From Levilactobacillus parabrevis ATCC 53295 (GTDB taxonomy: Bacteria; Bacillota; Bacilli; Lactobacillales; Lactobacillaceae), in the NCBI RefSeq assembly GCF_001434055.1, contig NZ_AZCZ01000027.1, positions 1-37,047 of the forward strand: DNA of 37,047 bases, read 5' to 3'. The notes beneath the pieces were generated by a model. The model worked only from the letters and a program-made list of their open reading frames with translations, did not search any database and had not been told where the DNA came from. This document shows positions 1 to 7,066 of this stretch, piece after piece (within the stretch, counting starts at the first letter, position 1; every line of letters starts with the position of its first letter). A program made the position numbers and the translations under genes.

Positions 1-903
1 ACGGTCAGTTATTAGGTGCTTACAATTGTTATACCAATCCATGAAATCCGCCACTAGTGCTGTGATTTCTTCTAGCGATAATGGATGTTCAAAGTCAAAA
101 TATTCCGTCTTCATATGACTCCACAAACTCTCCATAGGGCTATTATCACCGGGGGTTCCTGGGCGTGACATGCTATGAGTTACGCCTGCACCAGCTAAAG
201 CTTTATTGTACTGCCCTGACGTATAGCTCGATCCTTGGTCGCTATGAAGGATGTCTGGTTTCACGCCACCGGTAGCTAATATAGCCGCACTAAAGGTGTC
301 GGTCACTAAGGCAGCTGTCTCCGTTGGCTCGATTCGCCAAGCCACGACATGATGATCGTACAGGTCCTTGATGGCACTGACACGGATTTTACTACCGCCC
401 TTAATACCATATTTAAGTTCACTACAGTCGGTTACCCAGACTTGATTAGGCTTGTCAGGGTGGAAGTCATGCTTGGCATCTGCTGTGAGTAACTTATTGC
501 CGAGAATATACTCCTTGCGTTCGGCCTTACGGTCATGCTTCGCAACTAGAATTGATGCTCTGATATTGTGCTTCTTCATCAACCGTCGGATTCTTCCGGC
601 ACTTACATGATACGGCGTTTCCTTGTTTACGTATGCCACTAGGCGCTTTACTCCGAAGATGTAATGGCGCTTCTCTTCTAGTGCTTTAATGTACTTATAG
701 ATTTCCTCATTATCGAGTTCTCGTTGATTAGGGCGTCGATGAAGCCACTTGTAGTAGGCGGCTCGTGAAACCTCTAAGCACTGACACATTAACCCAATTT
801 GAGTTGGTTCGTTTCGGTTTAAGGCTTCTTGGGCGAGCGCTTGGATTGCGCGATATTTAACCTCTGAGGGGCATCCTTCCTTTCCAATTCCTTCATTTTT
901 TTT
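1..903 (-). CDS. IS3-family transposase OrfB (DDE integrase), 3' end outside window
   Basis: This is the catalytic half of the transposase. Translating the minus strand in the -1 frame relative to OrfA gives an uninterrupted protein up to the window edge. It has the N-terminal HTH_21-like segment (SRAAYYKWLHRR, then the region around EEKRHYIFGVKRL) and the rve core. The core shows WVTDCSELKY (first Asp), ILHSDQGSSYTS (second Asp) and NSPMESLWSHMKTEYF (Glu). It has no good independent start at its 5' end; an in-frame ATG at 789 is internal. It is therefore expected to be made as an OrfAB fusion by frameshifting. The C-terminus is missing only because the window ends. Confidence 0.88.
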
Positions 904-1544
904 AGGACTTCATTCTCCTTCGATAGGTAGGCAATCCTTGCTTCTAGAGCCTTGACTTTAAGCTCCTGCTTCTCCGCCTCAGTCAATTGGGGCTTTCCGG
1001 ATTTATCTTTACCACGACGGTCTTGTAGGGCCTCTGGCCCACCTCGCCTGAACTTCTTGACCCAGGCATACACTTGCCCGTAAGATACCTGAAACTGCTG
1101 TACGGCGGCGTTGTAGTCCAGGCTGTTTGCGATAGCCCACTGCGCAATTTCAATTCGTTCCTTCTGTGTCGTCTTCCTACCAGTATTCATGGTCTTGGAC
1201 CTCCCAGTGGTTTTCAATGATTTACCACTAGTATACAGGTTCACCCACTGATAAATAACACCGGGATTAGAAATATCAAACTGCTTCGCTAACTGTGAAT
1301 AAGAAGTATTACCGGCTAGATATAAGTCAACCACCTTCTGCTTGAGCTCTGAGGAGTATTGGCGTACCTTTCGTCGTTTCAAGCCATCAATACCCGCAGC
1401 TTGAAAACGTTCAACCCACTGATTGACTTGTGCCTGCTTTACACCATACTGCCGTTCGATCCCAGATACCGTTTGTCCTTGTTCAACCAAATGAATATAG
1501 TACAGCTTATCTTCCAGACTGTACCGGATGCCTCTTCGGCCCAT
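819..1544 (-). CDS. IS3-family transposase OrfA, long form with three helix-turn-helix segments
   Basis: This is the DNA-binding subunit of the IS3-type transposase, 241 aa. It starts with ATG after GGGAGGAG at 8 nt spacing. Three helix-turn-helix units are visible: about residues 8-55, 62-108 (SYSQLAKQFDISNPGVIYQW) and 125-170 (DYNAAVQQFQVSYGQVYAWV). A predicted coiled coil follows at about 188-220 (LEARIAYLSKENEVLKKMKE), as usual for the multimerising zipper of IS3 OrfA. At 241 aa it is longer than the roughly 100-180 aa typical of the family, because of the additional HTH unit. The last 25 residues are read only if the ribosome does not frameshift into OrfB. Confidence 0.88.
   Translation of the reverse strand: MGRRGIRYSLEDKLYYIHLVEQGQTVSGIERQYGVKQAQVNQWVERFQAAGIDGLKRRKVRQYSSELKQKVVDLYLAGNTSYSQLAKQFDISNPGVIYQWVNLYTSGKSLKTTGRSKTMNTGRKTTQKERIEIAQWAIANSLDYNAAVQQFQVSYGQVYAWVKKFRRGGPEALQDRRGKDKSGKPQLTEAEKQELKVKALEARIAYLSKENEVLKKMKELERKDAPQRLNIAQSKRSPKKP
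894..905 (-). other. Programmed -1 frameshift site (A8 run) joining OrfA and OrfB
   Basis: On the minus strand OrfA reads GTC CTA AAA AAA ATG. Slipping back one base within the run of eight A opens the OrfB frame (AAA AAA AAT GAA), which continues without a stop to the window edge. This is the classical A-run slippery sequence of IS3-family elements. A downstream stimulatory structure was not established. Confidence 0.8.
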
Positions 1545-1614
1545 ACAAAAAACTCCTCCCTAAGTAAACAAGCTTTGATTATTTGCTTGTCTACTTAAGT
1601 AGGAGTATAGCCCG

Positions 1615-1644
1615 AAAAGCCTTCGCAATTGCGAAGGCTTTTTT
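1615..1644. terminator. Palindromic terminator downstream of the MFS gene
   Basis: AAAAGCCTTCGCAA is followed by its exact reverse complement, giving a 14-bp uninterrupted dyad. A T run follows on the plus strand, and four T on the minus strand. It lies about 50 bp past the stop of the minus-strand MFS gene and directly beside the IS end. Confidence 0.7.
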
Positions 1645-1692
1645 GTTGCCTATGATATTTGGTGTCGATAGAAAGGTCTGTTGACGCCATTT

Positions 1693-3123
1693 CTAAGCCC
1701 GTGCGCGCCGACTAAACAACTGCCAGCCCGTAATCACACTGGCCACCAAACAGATCACCAGCGAGACCATAAAGGCCACGTGCATCCCACTAATAAAGAC
1801 TTCAGGATGCGCCGGCAGATACGCGGTGACCTTGTGTCCCGCGTAGTGACCCATGGCAGAGAACAGAACGGTCGTGGCAATGGAGATACCCACAACCATG
1901 CCCATCTCCCGTGCCAGCGCGTTAACCCCACCAGCTACACCAAGGTCGCGCACCGGTACGGAGCTCATAACAATGGCATTATTGGGCGCCATGAAGACCC
2001 CGTTCCCGAAGCCAACCAGACCGATGAAGAACATGAACACCCACAACGGGGTCGCTAGGGTAGCCAACATGTAACCCACCTGACTGACCGAAATCAACAC
2101 GAGGCCGATAAACGTCAAAATTTCTGGTCCAATCCGATCCGAAATACTCCCGGCAATCGGCGCAACCACGACCTGCACGATGGGAAAGGTCATCAGCGCA
2201 TAGCCGGCGTAATTAGCCGCCATGCCCCGAGCATTTTCCAAGTAGAATGGGGCGATGACGTTAAAGAAGAAGTTGGCTACAAAAATCAGAAAGGCACAGA
2301 GAATACTGATCGTGAATCGCTTATTTTCAAAGAGATGTAACGCTAAGATTGGGTTGTCAATTCGCAGCTCAAGCCGCACGAAGAAGACCGTAGCAACGAT
2401 GGCGACCGCAAATAATCCCAGAATCACTGGCCTCGTAAACCCAATCTCCTGGCCGATAAAGACGCCAGCAAACAACGTCACCATCATCAGAGCGAACAGC
2501 CCCGCCCCAGGCTTATCGATTGCCTGTCGACTGACCGTAATATCTTTGGGTAGGATGCGCTGGCCAATCAGTAGCGCCACAATCCCAATTGGCACGTTGA
2601 TCCAGAAGATGTAGCCCCAATTGAAGTGGGCCAGAATCAGGCCCCCTACCCCGGGACCGGCAATACTGCCGAGTGCCACAAAGGAGCCAATCATCCCCAG
2701 CGCTCGCCCTCGCTCGTTGAACGGAAAGACTTCGGTAATGATGCCGCTGTTGGTCGCCATAGTCATGGCTGCCCCGATGGCCTGAATTGTCCGAGCCACC
2801 AGCAGGAACCCCAGACCCACACTGAATCCACAGAGTAGTGAGCCAACGGTGAACAGGACGGAACCAATTTTAAAGATACGAATCTTCCCGCGGGTATCGC
2901 CGAGCTTGCCAAAGAGCAGTAGCAACGCGCAGATGGTGATCAAGTAGATTGACACCACCCACTCCGCTTGGTTCATGGGAATGGCAATGTCCTTACTAAT
3001 GACCGGTAGCGCAATGTTGACGATGCTCCCGTCCAACGTCGACATGAAGGTAAATAGACAGACGGCCACCAGAATTAGCCACCGATGTTTTTGAATCGCA
3101 GGATCATCCGCAAAATTTTTCAT
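1693..3123 (-). CDS. MFS multidrug exporter, DHA2 (EmrB/QacA) 14-TM type
   Basis: This is a proton-driven drug efflux permease of the cytoplasmic membrane; the substrate cannot be told from sequence. The 476-aa protein has about 14 hydrophobic segments. It carries the DHA2 signature LDGSIVNIALPVI in TM1, motif A (GKLGDTRGKIRI) in the first cytoplasmic loop and motif C (GSIAGPGVGGLI) in TM5. The ATG at 3123 is preferred over the one at 3129, because GGGGAG lies 7 nt before the former but only 1 nt before the latter. It is transcribed away from the methyltransferase-like gene at 3310, and no local regulator gene is fused to it. The alternative, a metabolite exporter of the same family, cannot be excluded. 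Confidence 0.9.
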   Translation of the reverse strand: MKNFADDPAIQKHRWLILVAVCLFTFMSTLDGSIVNIALPVISKDIAIPMNQAEWVVSIYLITICALLLLFGKLGDTRGKIRIFKIGSVLFTVGSLLCGFSVGLGFLLVARTIQAIGAAMTMATNSGIITEVFPFNERGRALGMIGSFVALGSIAGPGVGGLILAHFNWGYIFWINVPIGIVALLIGQRILPKDITVSRQAIDKPGAGLFALMMVTLFAGVFIGQEIGFTRPVILGLFAVAIVATVFFVRLELRIDNPILALHLFENKRFTISILCAFLIFVANFFFNVIAPFYLENARGMAANYAGYALMTFPIVQVVVAPIAGSISDRIGPEILTFIGLVLISVSQVGYMLATLATPLWVFMFFIGLVGFGNGVFMAPNNAIVMSSVPVRDLGVAGGVNALAREMGMVVGISIATTVLFSAMGHYAGHKVTAYLPAHPEVFISGMHVAFMVSLVICLVASVITGWQLFSRRARA

Positions 3124-3309
3124 GTTCATTCTCCCCTACGTCACCCGGTCCGAACCGAGTCAACTCTTTTATCGGCCCCCATTATAGGGTATCCGGCCAA
3201 TAGATGAAAGCTAATTTCTCAGCTATTTAATTCTCCATGCATAACCCAACGACTTTACGCTGATGCTCTCGTGCAGTACGCTAGGGTTATCCAAAAGGAG
3301 GGTTCGCTT

Positions 3310-3951
3310 ATGTATGGGATTAACCGAACAACGACGGGGGCAAAACTACTGATCTTAGCCGCTCAGTGTTGCTACCTCGTGGTGAGTGGTTACTGGTTGG
3401 CAAACGCCGCGCAACCCCCACTACTCACCTGGACCATGGCTGGCTGCCTCGCCGTCATCTTCCTGCGGCTTAACGCCATGATGTTTGTCTGGCTACCGCG
3501 CGGCATTGGGTGGTCTGAAGCGTTGGGAAATAGTCTGGCCTTTGCCCTCTACTATCTGGGATTCCCATGGCTCTTAATTCACGGTGGCGGCTTCGTCCTG
3601 TGGCCCTATCTGCTCGGACTCCTCTTCTTTGTCAGTGGTAGCGCCCTAAACACGACCGCCGAGCTGCTTCGAAAACCCTTCAAAAACGATCCCCGTAACG
3701 CCGAAAAGCTCTATCGCGGCGGTCTTTTCAAGTACGCCATTCACATTAACTACTTGGGTGACGTATTGTGGGTGCTGGGCTGTGCACTAGTGACCGGTAA
3801 CCCTTACGCGCTCCTGGTACCGTTACTGCTGCTGGCACTGTTTGTCTTCTCTTACATCCCCACAGCCGACCGCTACCTCGCGCAGAAATACGGGACGGCC
3901 TTCACAGACTATCAACGTGAAACCAAGGAGCTCATCCCCTTCATCTGGTAA
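3310..3951 (+). CDS. Membrane protein of the isoprenylcysteine methyltransferase / DUF1295-like fold
   Basis: The 213-aa protein has about five to six membrane segments. Near its C-terminus, LYRGGLFKYAIHINYLGDVLWVLG matches the pattern R-G-x-[FWY]-x-x-x-x-H-x-N-Y-x-G of the ICMT/DUF1295/steroid-reductase C-terminal superfamily, which binds S-adenosylmethionine or NADPH. The tail KYGTAFTDYQRETKELIPF matches the usual YxxYxxxVxxxIPF ending. The start at 3310 follows AAAAGGAGGG at about 8 nt. The bacterial substrate is unknown. The gene is monocistronic: the MFS gene diverges and a bidirectional terminator follows. Confidence 0.75.
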   Translation: MYGINRTTTGAKLLILAAQCCYLVVSGYWLANAAQPPLLTWTMAGCLAVIFLRLNAMMFVWLPRGIGWSEALGNSLAFALYYLGFPWLLIHGGGFVLWPYLLGLLFFVSGSALNTTAELLRKPFKNDPRNAEKLYRGGLFKYAIHINYLGDVLWVLGCALVTGNPYALLVPLLLLALFVFSYIPTADRYLAQKYGTAFTDYQRETKELIPFIW

Positions 3952-4012
3952 GGATGTAGGTAATTAATCCACCCACCGGCTTCACGTTGCAACCATCAAG
4001 TACACGCCTCGC

Positions 4013-4048
4013 AAAAAGGCGCCCGGGATTTTCCCCCGAGCGCTTTTC
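4013..4048. terminator. Bidirectional terminator between convergent genes
   Basis: AAAAAGGCGCCCGGG and CCCCCGAGCGCTTTT form a GC-rich stem with one bulge, flanked by A and T tracts. It lies between the ends of the plus-strand methyltransferase-like gene and the minus-strand MerR gene, so it can serve both. Confidence 0.75.
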
Positions 4049-4097
4049 ATTTACGATTAAAAATCAACGACGCTAATGACGACCAAACCTTCACCGC

Positions 4098-4568
4098 TTA
4101 AACGCGACTCGCATCGGTCAAGCGCTGGGCCTCATCGTTTGGTAATAGTTTGTAATGAATGGGACCATCGTCGGGCAACAGGGCCATCAATGTTTGGGTA
4201 TCATCGAAAGCCCCCAAGTTAATGGCCATTTGATTGTCAATCATGGCAAAGCCCTTCATCCCGGTAGAAACGAAGCGGTGAATGTGCTTCACGTTTTCCT
4301 CACGCGCCTGCGCCTGCTTAGCGGCCCCGGCCAACGTGTAGCCGGCATCCAAGAAATATTTCATCATTGACACCTTGATAAACGTTTTAAATGTATAGAC
4401 CCGGGCCTGTTGACCGTCCTCACGCTCTCGAGAAGCAATCAATTCCTTCTTCTCCCAGTAACGTAACTGCCGAGCCGAGACACCGGTCATCGACGATAAC
4501 TCCCCGATTCGAAAGACCAACCGGTGAAAATCAAAGGTCTGCCGGATCTGATCTGTAAATTCTGCCAT
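4098..4568 (-). CDS. MerR-family transcriptional regulator
   Basis: The 156-aa protein has an N-terminal winged-helix domain at about residues 18-85: FRIGELSSMTGVSARQLRYWEKKELI, then the wing with READGQQARVYTF-like residues (here REREDGQQARVYTF). This fits the MerR DNA-binding fold. The remainder is not a recognised heavy-metal or drug domain; no Cys pair for metal is present. The start at 4568 gives a compact N-terminus and follows GGGGAGGA at 12 nt; an upstream extension to 4607 has no better site. The target is unknown. It is divergent from the NlpC/P60 hydrolase gene across a 204-bp intergenic region, so control of that gene is possible but unproven. Confidence 0.88.
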   Translation of the reverse strand: MAEFTDQIRQTFDFHRLVFRIGELSSMTGVSARQLRYWEKKELIASREREDGQQARVYTFKTFIKVSMMKYFLDAGYTLAGAAKQAQAREENVKHIHRFVSTGMKGFAMIDNQMAINLGAFDDTQTLMALLPDDGPIHYKLLPNDEAQRLTDASRV

Positions 4569-4702
4569 CCTGCTATGACTTCCTCCCCGTGTTAACTTAC
4601 TTACCAATCCTGTTAGATTTTAACAAGTTTTGCCCCTAAATTGCAACTATATTGCTAAAAGTAATGATTTGTTTAAGACATTTAACGGGTTTGCAAAGGG
4701 CT

Positions 4703-4719
4703 TGTTACATATTTGTCAC
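4703..4719 (+). promoter_or_regulatory. WalR (YycF)-like operator upstream of the NlpC/P60 gene
   Basis: TGTTAC-ATATT-TGTCAC matches the known WalR direct repeat TGTWAH-N5-TGTWAH with one mismatch in the second half. It is 53 bp upstream of the start codon of a secreted peptidoglycan hydrolase, a classical WalR target class. Confidence 0.55.
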
Positions 4720-4772
4720 ATTACATTGGTACGCTAGTAACTGTAATAATTCATGAGGAGTTGTCAGTAGGA

Positions 4773-5252
4773 ATGAAGAAAGTTGTTAAAATATTAGCCG
4801 CATTTGCATTAGTTATTGTTGGTGTCTTCGCTGTCTCGATGAGTACGACCACCACGGCATCCGCCGCTTCTAACTCATCATTCAAGTCCGTTTACAAAGT
4901 TGCCAAGTCACATTTAGGTGCTAGTTACGTTTATGGTGCTACTGGTCCTTCCGCATTTGATTGCTCAGGGTTCACTGGTTATATCTACAAGAAGGGTGCC
5001 AAGACAACGTTGCCTCGGACCGCACAAGCCCAATACAACAAGTACAAGCACGTCAGCTACAAGAACATCAAAAAGGGTGACTTGGTCTTCTTCGGTTACA
5101 GTAAGGGATCCATCTCCCACGTTGGGATGTACATCGGTGGCGGCAAGATGATTGATGCCCAAAACCGTGGTGTGGTCCGCGAAGCCGTTCACGCGCCATG
5201 GTGGCATGCTGTTGGTTACGCCCGCGTTAATACCGCAACTGACGCTGACTAG
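4773..5252 (+). CDS. Secreted NlpC/P60 peptidoglycan hydrolase
   Basis: This is a probable D,L-endopeptidase acting on stem peptides of the cell wall. The 159-aa protein has a signal peptide (KK, hydrophobic core, TASAAS cleavage region near residue 31). A single NlpC/P60 domain follows, at about 38-150, with no separate wall-binding domain. The catalytic Cys64 lies in FDCSGFTGYIY and His116 in SHVGMYIGGG. The third polar position falls at Asp128 (MIDAQ), where many family members have His. The start at 4773 follows GAGGAG at 12 nt. A WalR-like box precedes the gene and a strong terminator follows it, so it is a monocistronic gene probably controlled by cell-wall status. Confidence 0.92.
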   Translation: MKKVVKILAAFALVIVGVFAVSMSTTTTASAASNSSFKSVYKVAKSHLGASYVYGATGPSAFDCSGFTGYIYKKGAKTTLPRTAQAQYNKYKHVSYKNIKKGDLVFFGYSKGSISHVGMYIGGGKMIDAQNRGVVREAVHAPWWHAVGYARVNTATDAD

Positions 5253-5295
5253 TTCTACTGAACCTCATGAATTCAAATGAACGTTAATAAATGAC

Positions 5296-5341
5296 AAACA
5301 CGTTACGCACTGACAATTGGTCGGTGGTAACGTGTTTTTTT
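5296..5341 (+). terminator. Terminator of the NlpC/P60 gene
   Basis: AAACACGTTAC and GTAACGTGTTT form an 11-bp stem with a further short inner pairing, followed by seven T. Confidence 0.85.
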
Positions 5342-5371
5342 GTGGAAAATATCTCCCCCACCTCAGCCATC

Positions 5372-5410
5372 AAAAAAGACAAGCAGCGCTGAATCCATCG
5401 CCTGCTTGTC
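5372..5410 (-). terminator. Terminator of the GNAT / histidine phosphatase operon
   Basis: On the minus strand GACAAGCAGG pairs with CTGCTTGTC and is followed by TTTTTT. It lies 20 bp past the GNAT stop codon. Confidence 0.85.
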
Positions 5411-5429
5411 TCGTTTCTTTACTGTTACA

Positions 5430-5864
5430 TTATGCAATCGTGTACCGCATGGTTCGATGGGGAATCCCGGCTTCCTCAAACACATCGCCGATCACCGTGA
5501 AGCCTAGTTCCTGGTAGAATTCCAAGGCTGTCTGTTGGGCATCCAACTCCACTCGCGTCACATCGGACTTCTTGGCATCCTGAATAATCTGCTTGATCAA
5601 CTCTCCGGCATAGCCGTGGTGCCGCGCATCTTTCTCGGTGGCAACTCGCTGAATCTTCACGCGGTTTCCCGCCAACATGTCAATTCGCGCCGTTGTGACC
5701 GGCTGATCATCCTCATAGCCCACATAGTGCATCTTGTCCTCGTCAGTGCCGTCTAGCTCCAACTGAGGGTCAATGCCCTGCTCCGCAATAAAGACGTCCT
5801 TACGAATCTGTAGCGCGTCCTGATAGACGGGGTTTAGCTTACCCCAAGCCATTCTAATTTCCAT
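5430..5864 (-). CDS. GNAT-family N-acetyltransferase (ElaA/YjcF-like)
   Basis: The 144-aa protein transfers an acyl group from acetyl-CoA; the acceptor is unknown. The N-terminal RKDVFIAEQGIDPQLELDGTDED is the characteristic opening of the ElaA/YjcF group (VRxxVFxxEQxxxxxxExDxxD). The acetyl-CoA loop is QRVATEKDARHHGYAGELIK, and the C-terminal LDAQQTALEFYQELGF is the usual GNAT motif B. The start is the ATG at 5864, 6 nt after GAGGAT; the TTG just before it is less likely. It lies 15 bp after the histidine phosphatase gene and is probably cotranscribed with it. Confidence 0.9.
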   Translation of the reverse strand: MEIRMAWGKLNPVYQDALQIRKDVFIAEQGIDPQLELDGTDEDKMHYVGYEDDQPVTTARIDMLAGNRVKIQRVATEKDARHHGYAGELIKQIIQDAKKSDVTRVELDAQQTALEFYQELGFTVIGDVFEEAGIPHRTMRYTIA

Positions 5865-5879
5865 CAAACCATCCTCGTC

Positions 5880-6545
5880 CTAATCTTTTTGATTGTAACT
5901 CAACACCTGAATGTCGTCTGGTGTCAGTAATAATTTCGTTAAACTCCCGTTGGCTGGTCGCACACTCAGGTCGTATTTACCCTGACCGTAACGCTCCATC
6001 AGACTCAGCAAGGTATTGCCATGACTGATCATTAAGACCTTGTCACCGTCTTTTAACTCGGGATTACGCCGAATCATGTCAAACGCCTGATCAACTCGTG
6101 CCCAGTATTCCGCGTTGTTCTCAGCTTGCCGGAATGGATCGGCCTCTTTCAAAAAATCTTTGGCCTTGCCAATGGAATACTTCTCTTCAATCGCCTTAAA
6201 CGTTGGTACACCATGCGGTGCTCCCGCCACGTACCAAGCTTGGGCCATATCGGTCCCCTCATAGTAACCGTAGAACTCCTCACGGAAGTACGGTGCCGTT
6301 GTCAGCTTGGCCGCCGGTTGTGAATGGTTCGCCGCCAGAATAGTCTCCGCGGTCTGTTGGGCCCGAGTAGTATCACTGCAATAAGCTGCCGCAAACTTCA
6401 CATCCTGCAGCCGCTCACCGGCCGCCTTAGCATCGGCAATCCCGGCGTCGGTCAACGGCGAATTGCTCCAGCCCTGTAGTTTATTGTAGATGTTGAAATA
6501 AGTCTGACCGTGCCGTACCACGTACAACGTGATCTGCTTGTCCAT
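5880..6545 (-). CDS. Histidine phosphatase superfamily (phosphoglycerate mutase-like) protein
   Basis: The 221-aa protein is a cytoplasmic phosphohydrolase or mutase of branch 1 of the histidine phosphatases. The RHG motif is at residues 11-13 (VVRHGQTYFNIYNKLQGWSNSPLTDAG), and the second catalytic His is in MISHGNTLLSL near residue 181. At 221 aa with an insertion around the GYYEGTDMAQAW region it resembles lactobacillal phosphatases rather than glycolytic GpmA, so a broad phosphatase is more likely. The ATG at 6545 follows AAAGGTG; longer in-frame starts would translate repeat element A and are rejected. It is first gene of a two-gene operon with the GNAT. Its apparent leader contains repeat element A. 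Confidence 0.88.
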   Translation of the reverse strand: MDKQITLYVVRHGQTYFNIYNKLQGWSNSPLTDAGIADAKAAGERLQDVKFAAAYCSDTTRAQQTAETILAANHSQPAAKLTTAPYFREEFYGYYEGTDMAQAWYVAGAPHGVPTFKAIEEKYSIGKAKDFLKEADPFRQAENNAEYWARVDQAFDMIRRNPELKDGDKVLMISHGNTLLSLMERYGQGKYDLSVRPANGSLTKLLLTPDDIQVLSYNQKD

Positions 6546-6588
6546 AACGTCTTCACACCTTTCATTTTGTTGGTTTCCAATAGACATG

Positions 6589-6779
6589 TGCCTCCGGGAT
6601 GGTGAAAATCGCCCGTGACGCTGTGGGCGGACGCCGGAAGCCACAGAACGGTCTTCCGGCTTGGTTTTAAGCCGACAAATCACGTCTTAAAACCACCCAG
6701 TTCTCTAACCGGCTAAAATACGCCGGTAAGAGAACTCCCACAGCTGAGGCGATTTTCACCATCCCTGCGGCTAAGCTAG
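6589..6779 (-). repeat. Structured intergenic repeat, copy A (about 190 bp, intact)
   Basis: The closing stem is an exact 18-bp inverted repeat, gggatggtgaaaatcgcc at 6596-6613 and its complement at 6748-6765. Inside it GCTGTGGG (6620-6627) pairs with CCCACAGC (6737-6744). Three hairpins follow. HP1 is gccggaag/cttccggc (6633-6640, 6653-6660) with a 12-nt loop. HP2 is tggttttaag/cttaaaacca (6662-6671, 6686-6695). HP3 is gttctctaaccggc/gccggtaagagaac (6700-6713, 6722-6735), with one A-A mismatch. It fills the 520-bp region between the divergent phosphatase and ltaS genes. Orientation is defined so that copies D and F are forward on the plus strand, which makes this copy forward on the minus strand. 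Confidence 0.85.
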
Positions 6780-6828
6780 TACTAACCAACCGTTCAAATT
6801 ACCTTCTACTGTATTCATTTATTAACTA

Positions 6829-6857
6829 AAAGTATGACAGTCTTATACCATCATCAA
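6829..6857 (-). promoter_or_regulatory. Putative promoter of the histidine phosphatase operon
   Basis: On the minus strand TTGATG (6857-6852) and TACTTT (6834-6829) are separated by 17 bp. If used, the transcript would carry all of repeat element A in a leader of about 280 nt before the start codon at 6545. Confidence 0.4.
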
Positions 6858-7021
6858 TTCTATATCTCTAGTGTACCAAATAACATCACCAGCGGCGCAT
6901 GATTTCCCCATGGGACTTAAAATTTCCCTAAACTTACCCGAAGAATCCCTATCGGACCGGGGAATTTGCTAGGATAGGGAAAATGCCTGCGTTACGGGTG
7001 ACGGTTATTGCCCGTTAACTA

Positions 7022-7030
7022 TGGTAGAAT
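7022..7030 (+). promoter_or_regulatory. Extended -10 promoter of the ltaS-like gene
   Basis: TGGTAGAAT is an extended -10 element (TGn plus TAGAAT) 37 bp before the TTG start codon. No convincing -35 at the ideal distance was seen, as is common for extended -10 promoters. Confidence 0.5.
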
Positions 7031-7066
7031 AAGACTACTTATTTACAAATGAAGGAGCGAAATAAC

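Larger units (their letters stand above)
1..1610 (-). mobile_element. IS3-family (IS150-like) insertion sequence, partial at left window edge
   Basis: Two overlapping minus-strand frames form a typical IS3 arrangement: an OrfA with helix-turn-helix domains and an OrfB with a DDE integrase core, joined by a run of eight A. The 5' end of the element is near 1605-1610. There, the minus strand reads roughly CTACTCCTACTTAAGTAGAC, which looks like an IS150-group terminal region. The exact terminus and target duplication cannot be fixed because the other end is outside the window. The element sits immediately next to the palindromic terminator at 1615-1644. Both frames are open as far as seen, so the copy may be active. 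Confidence 0.85.

Noticed and set aside
1359-1598. Plus-strand frame over OrfA
   Set aside because: It lies antisense to a clear transposase gene and shows no ribosome site or domain.
6546-6683. N-terminal extension of the histidine phosphatase
   Set aside because: The extension translates repeat element A and lacks a ribosome site; the family begins at the ATG at 6545.
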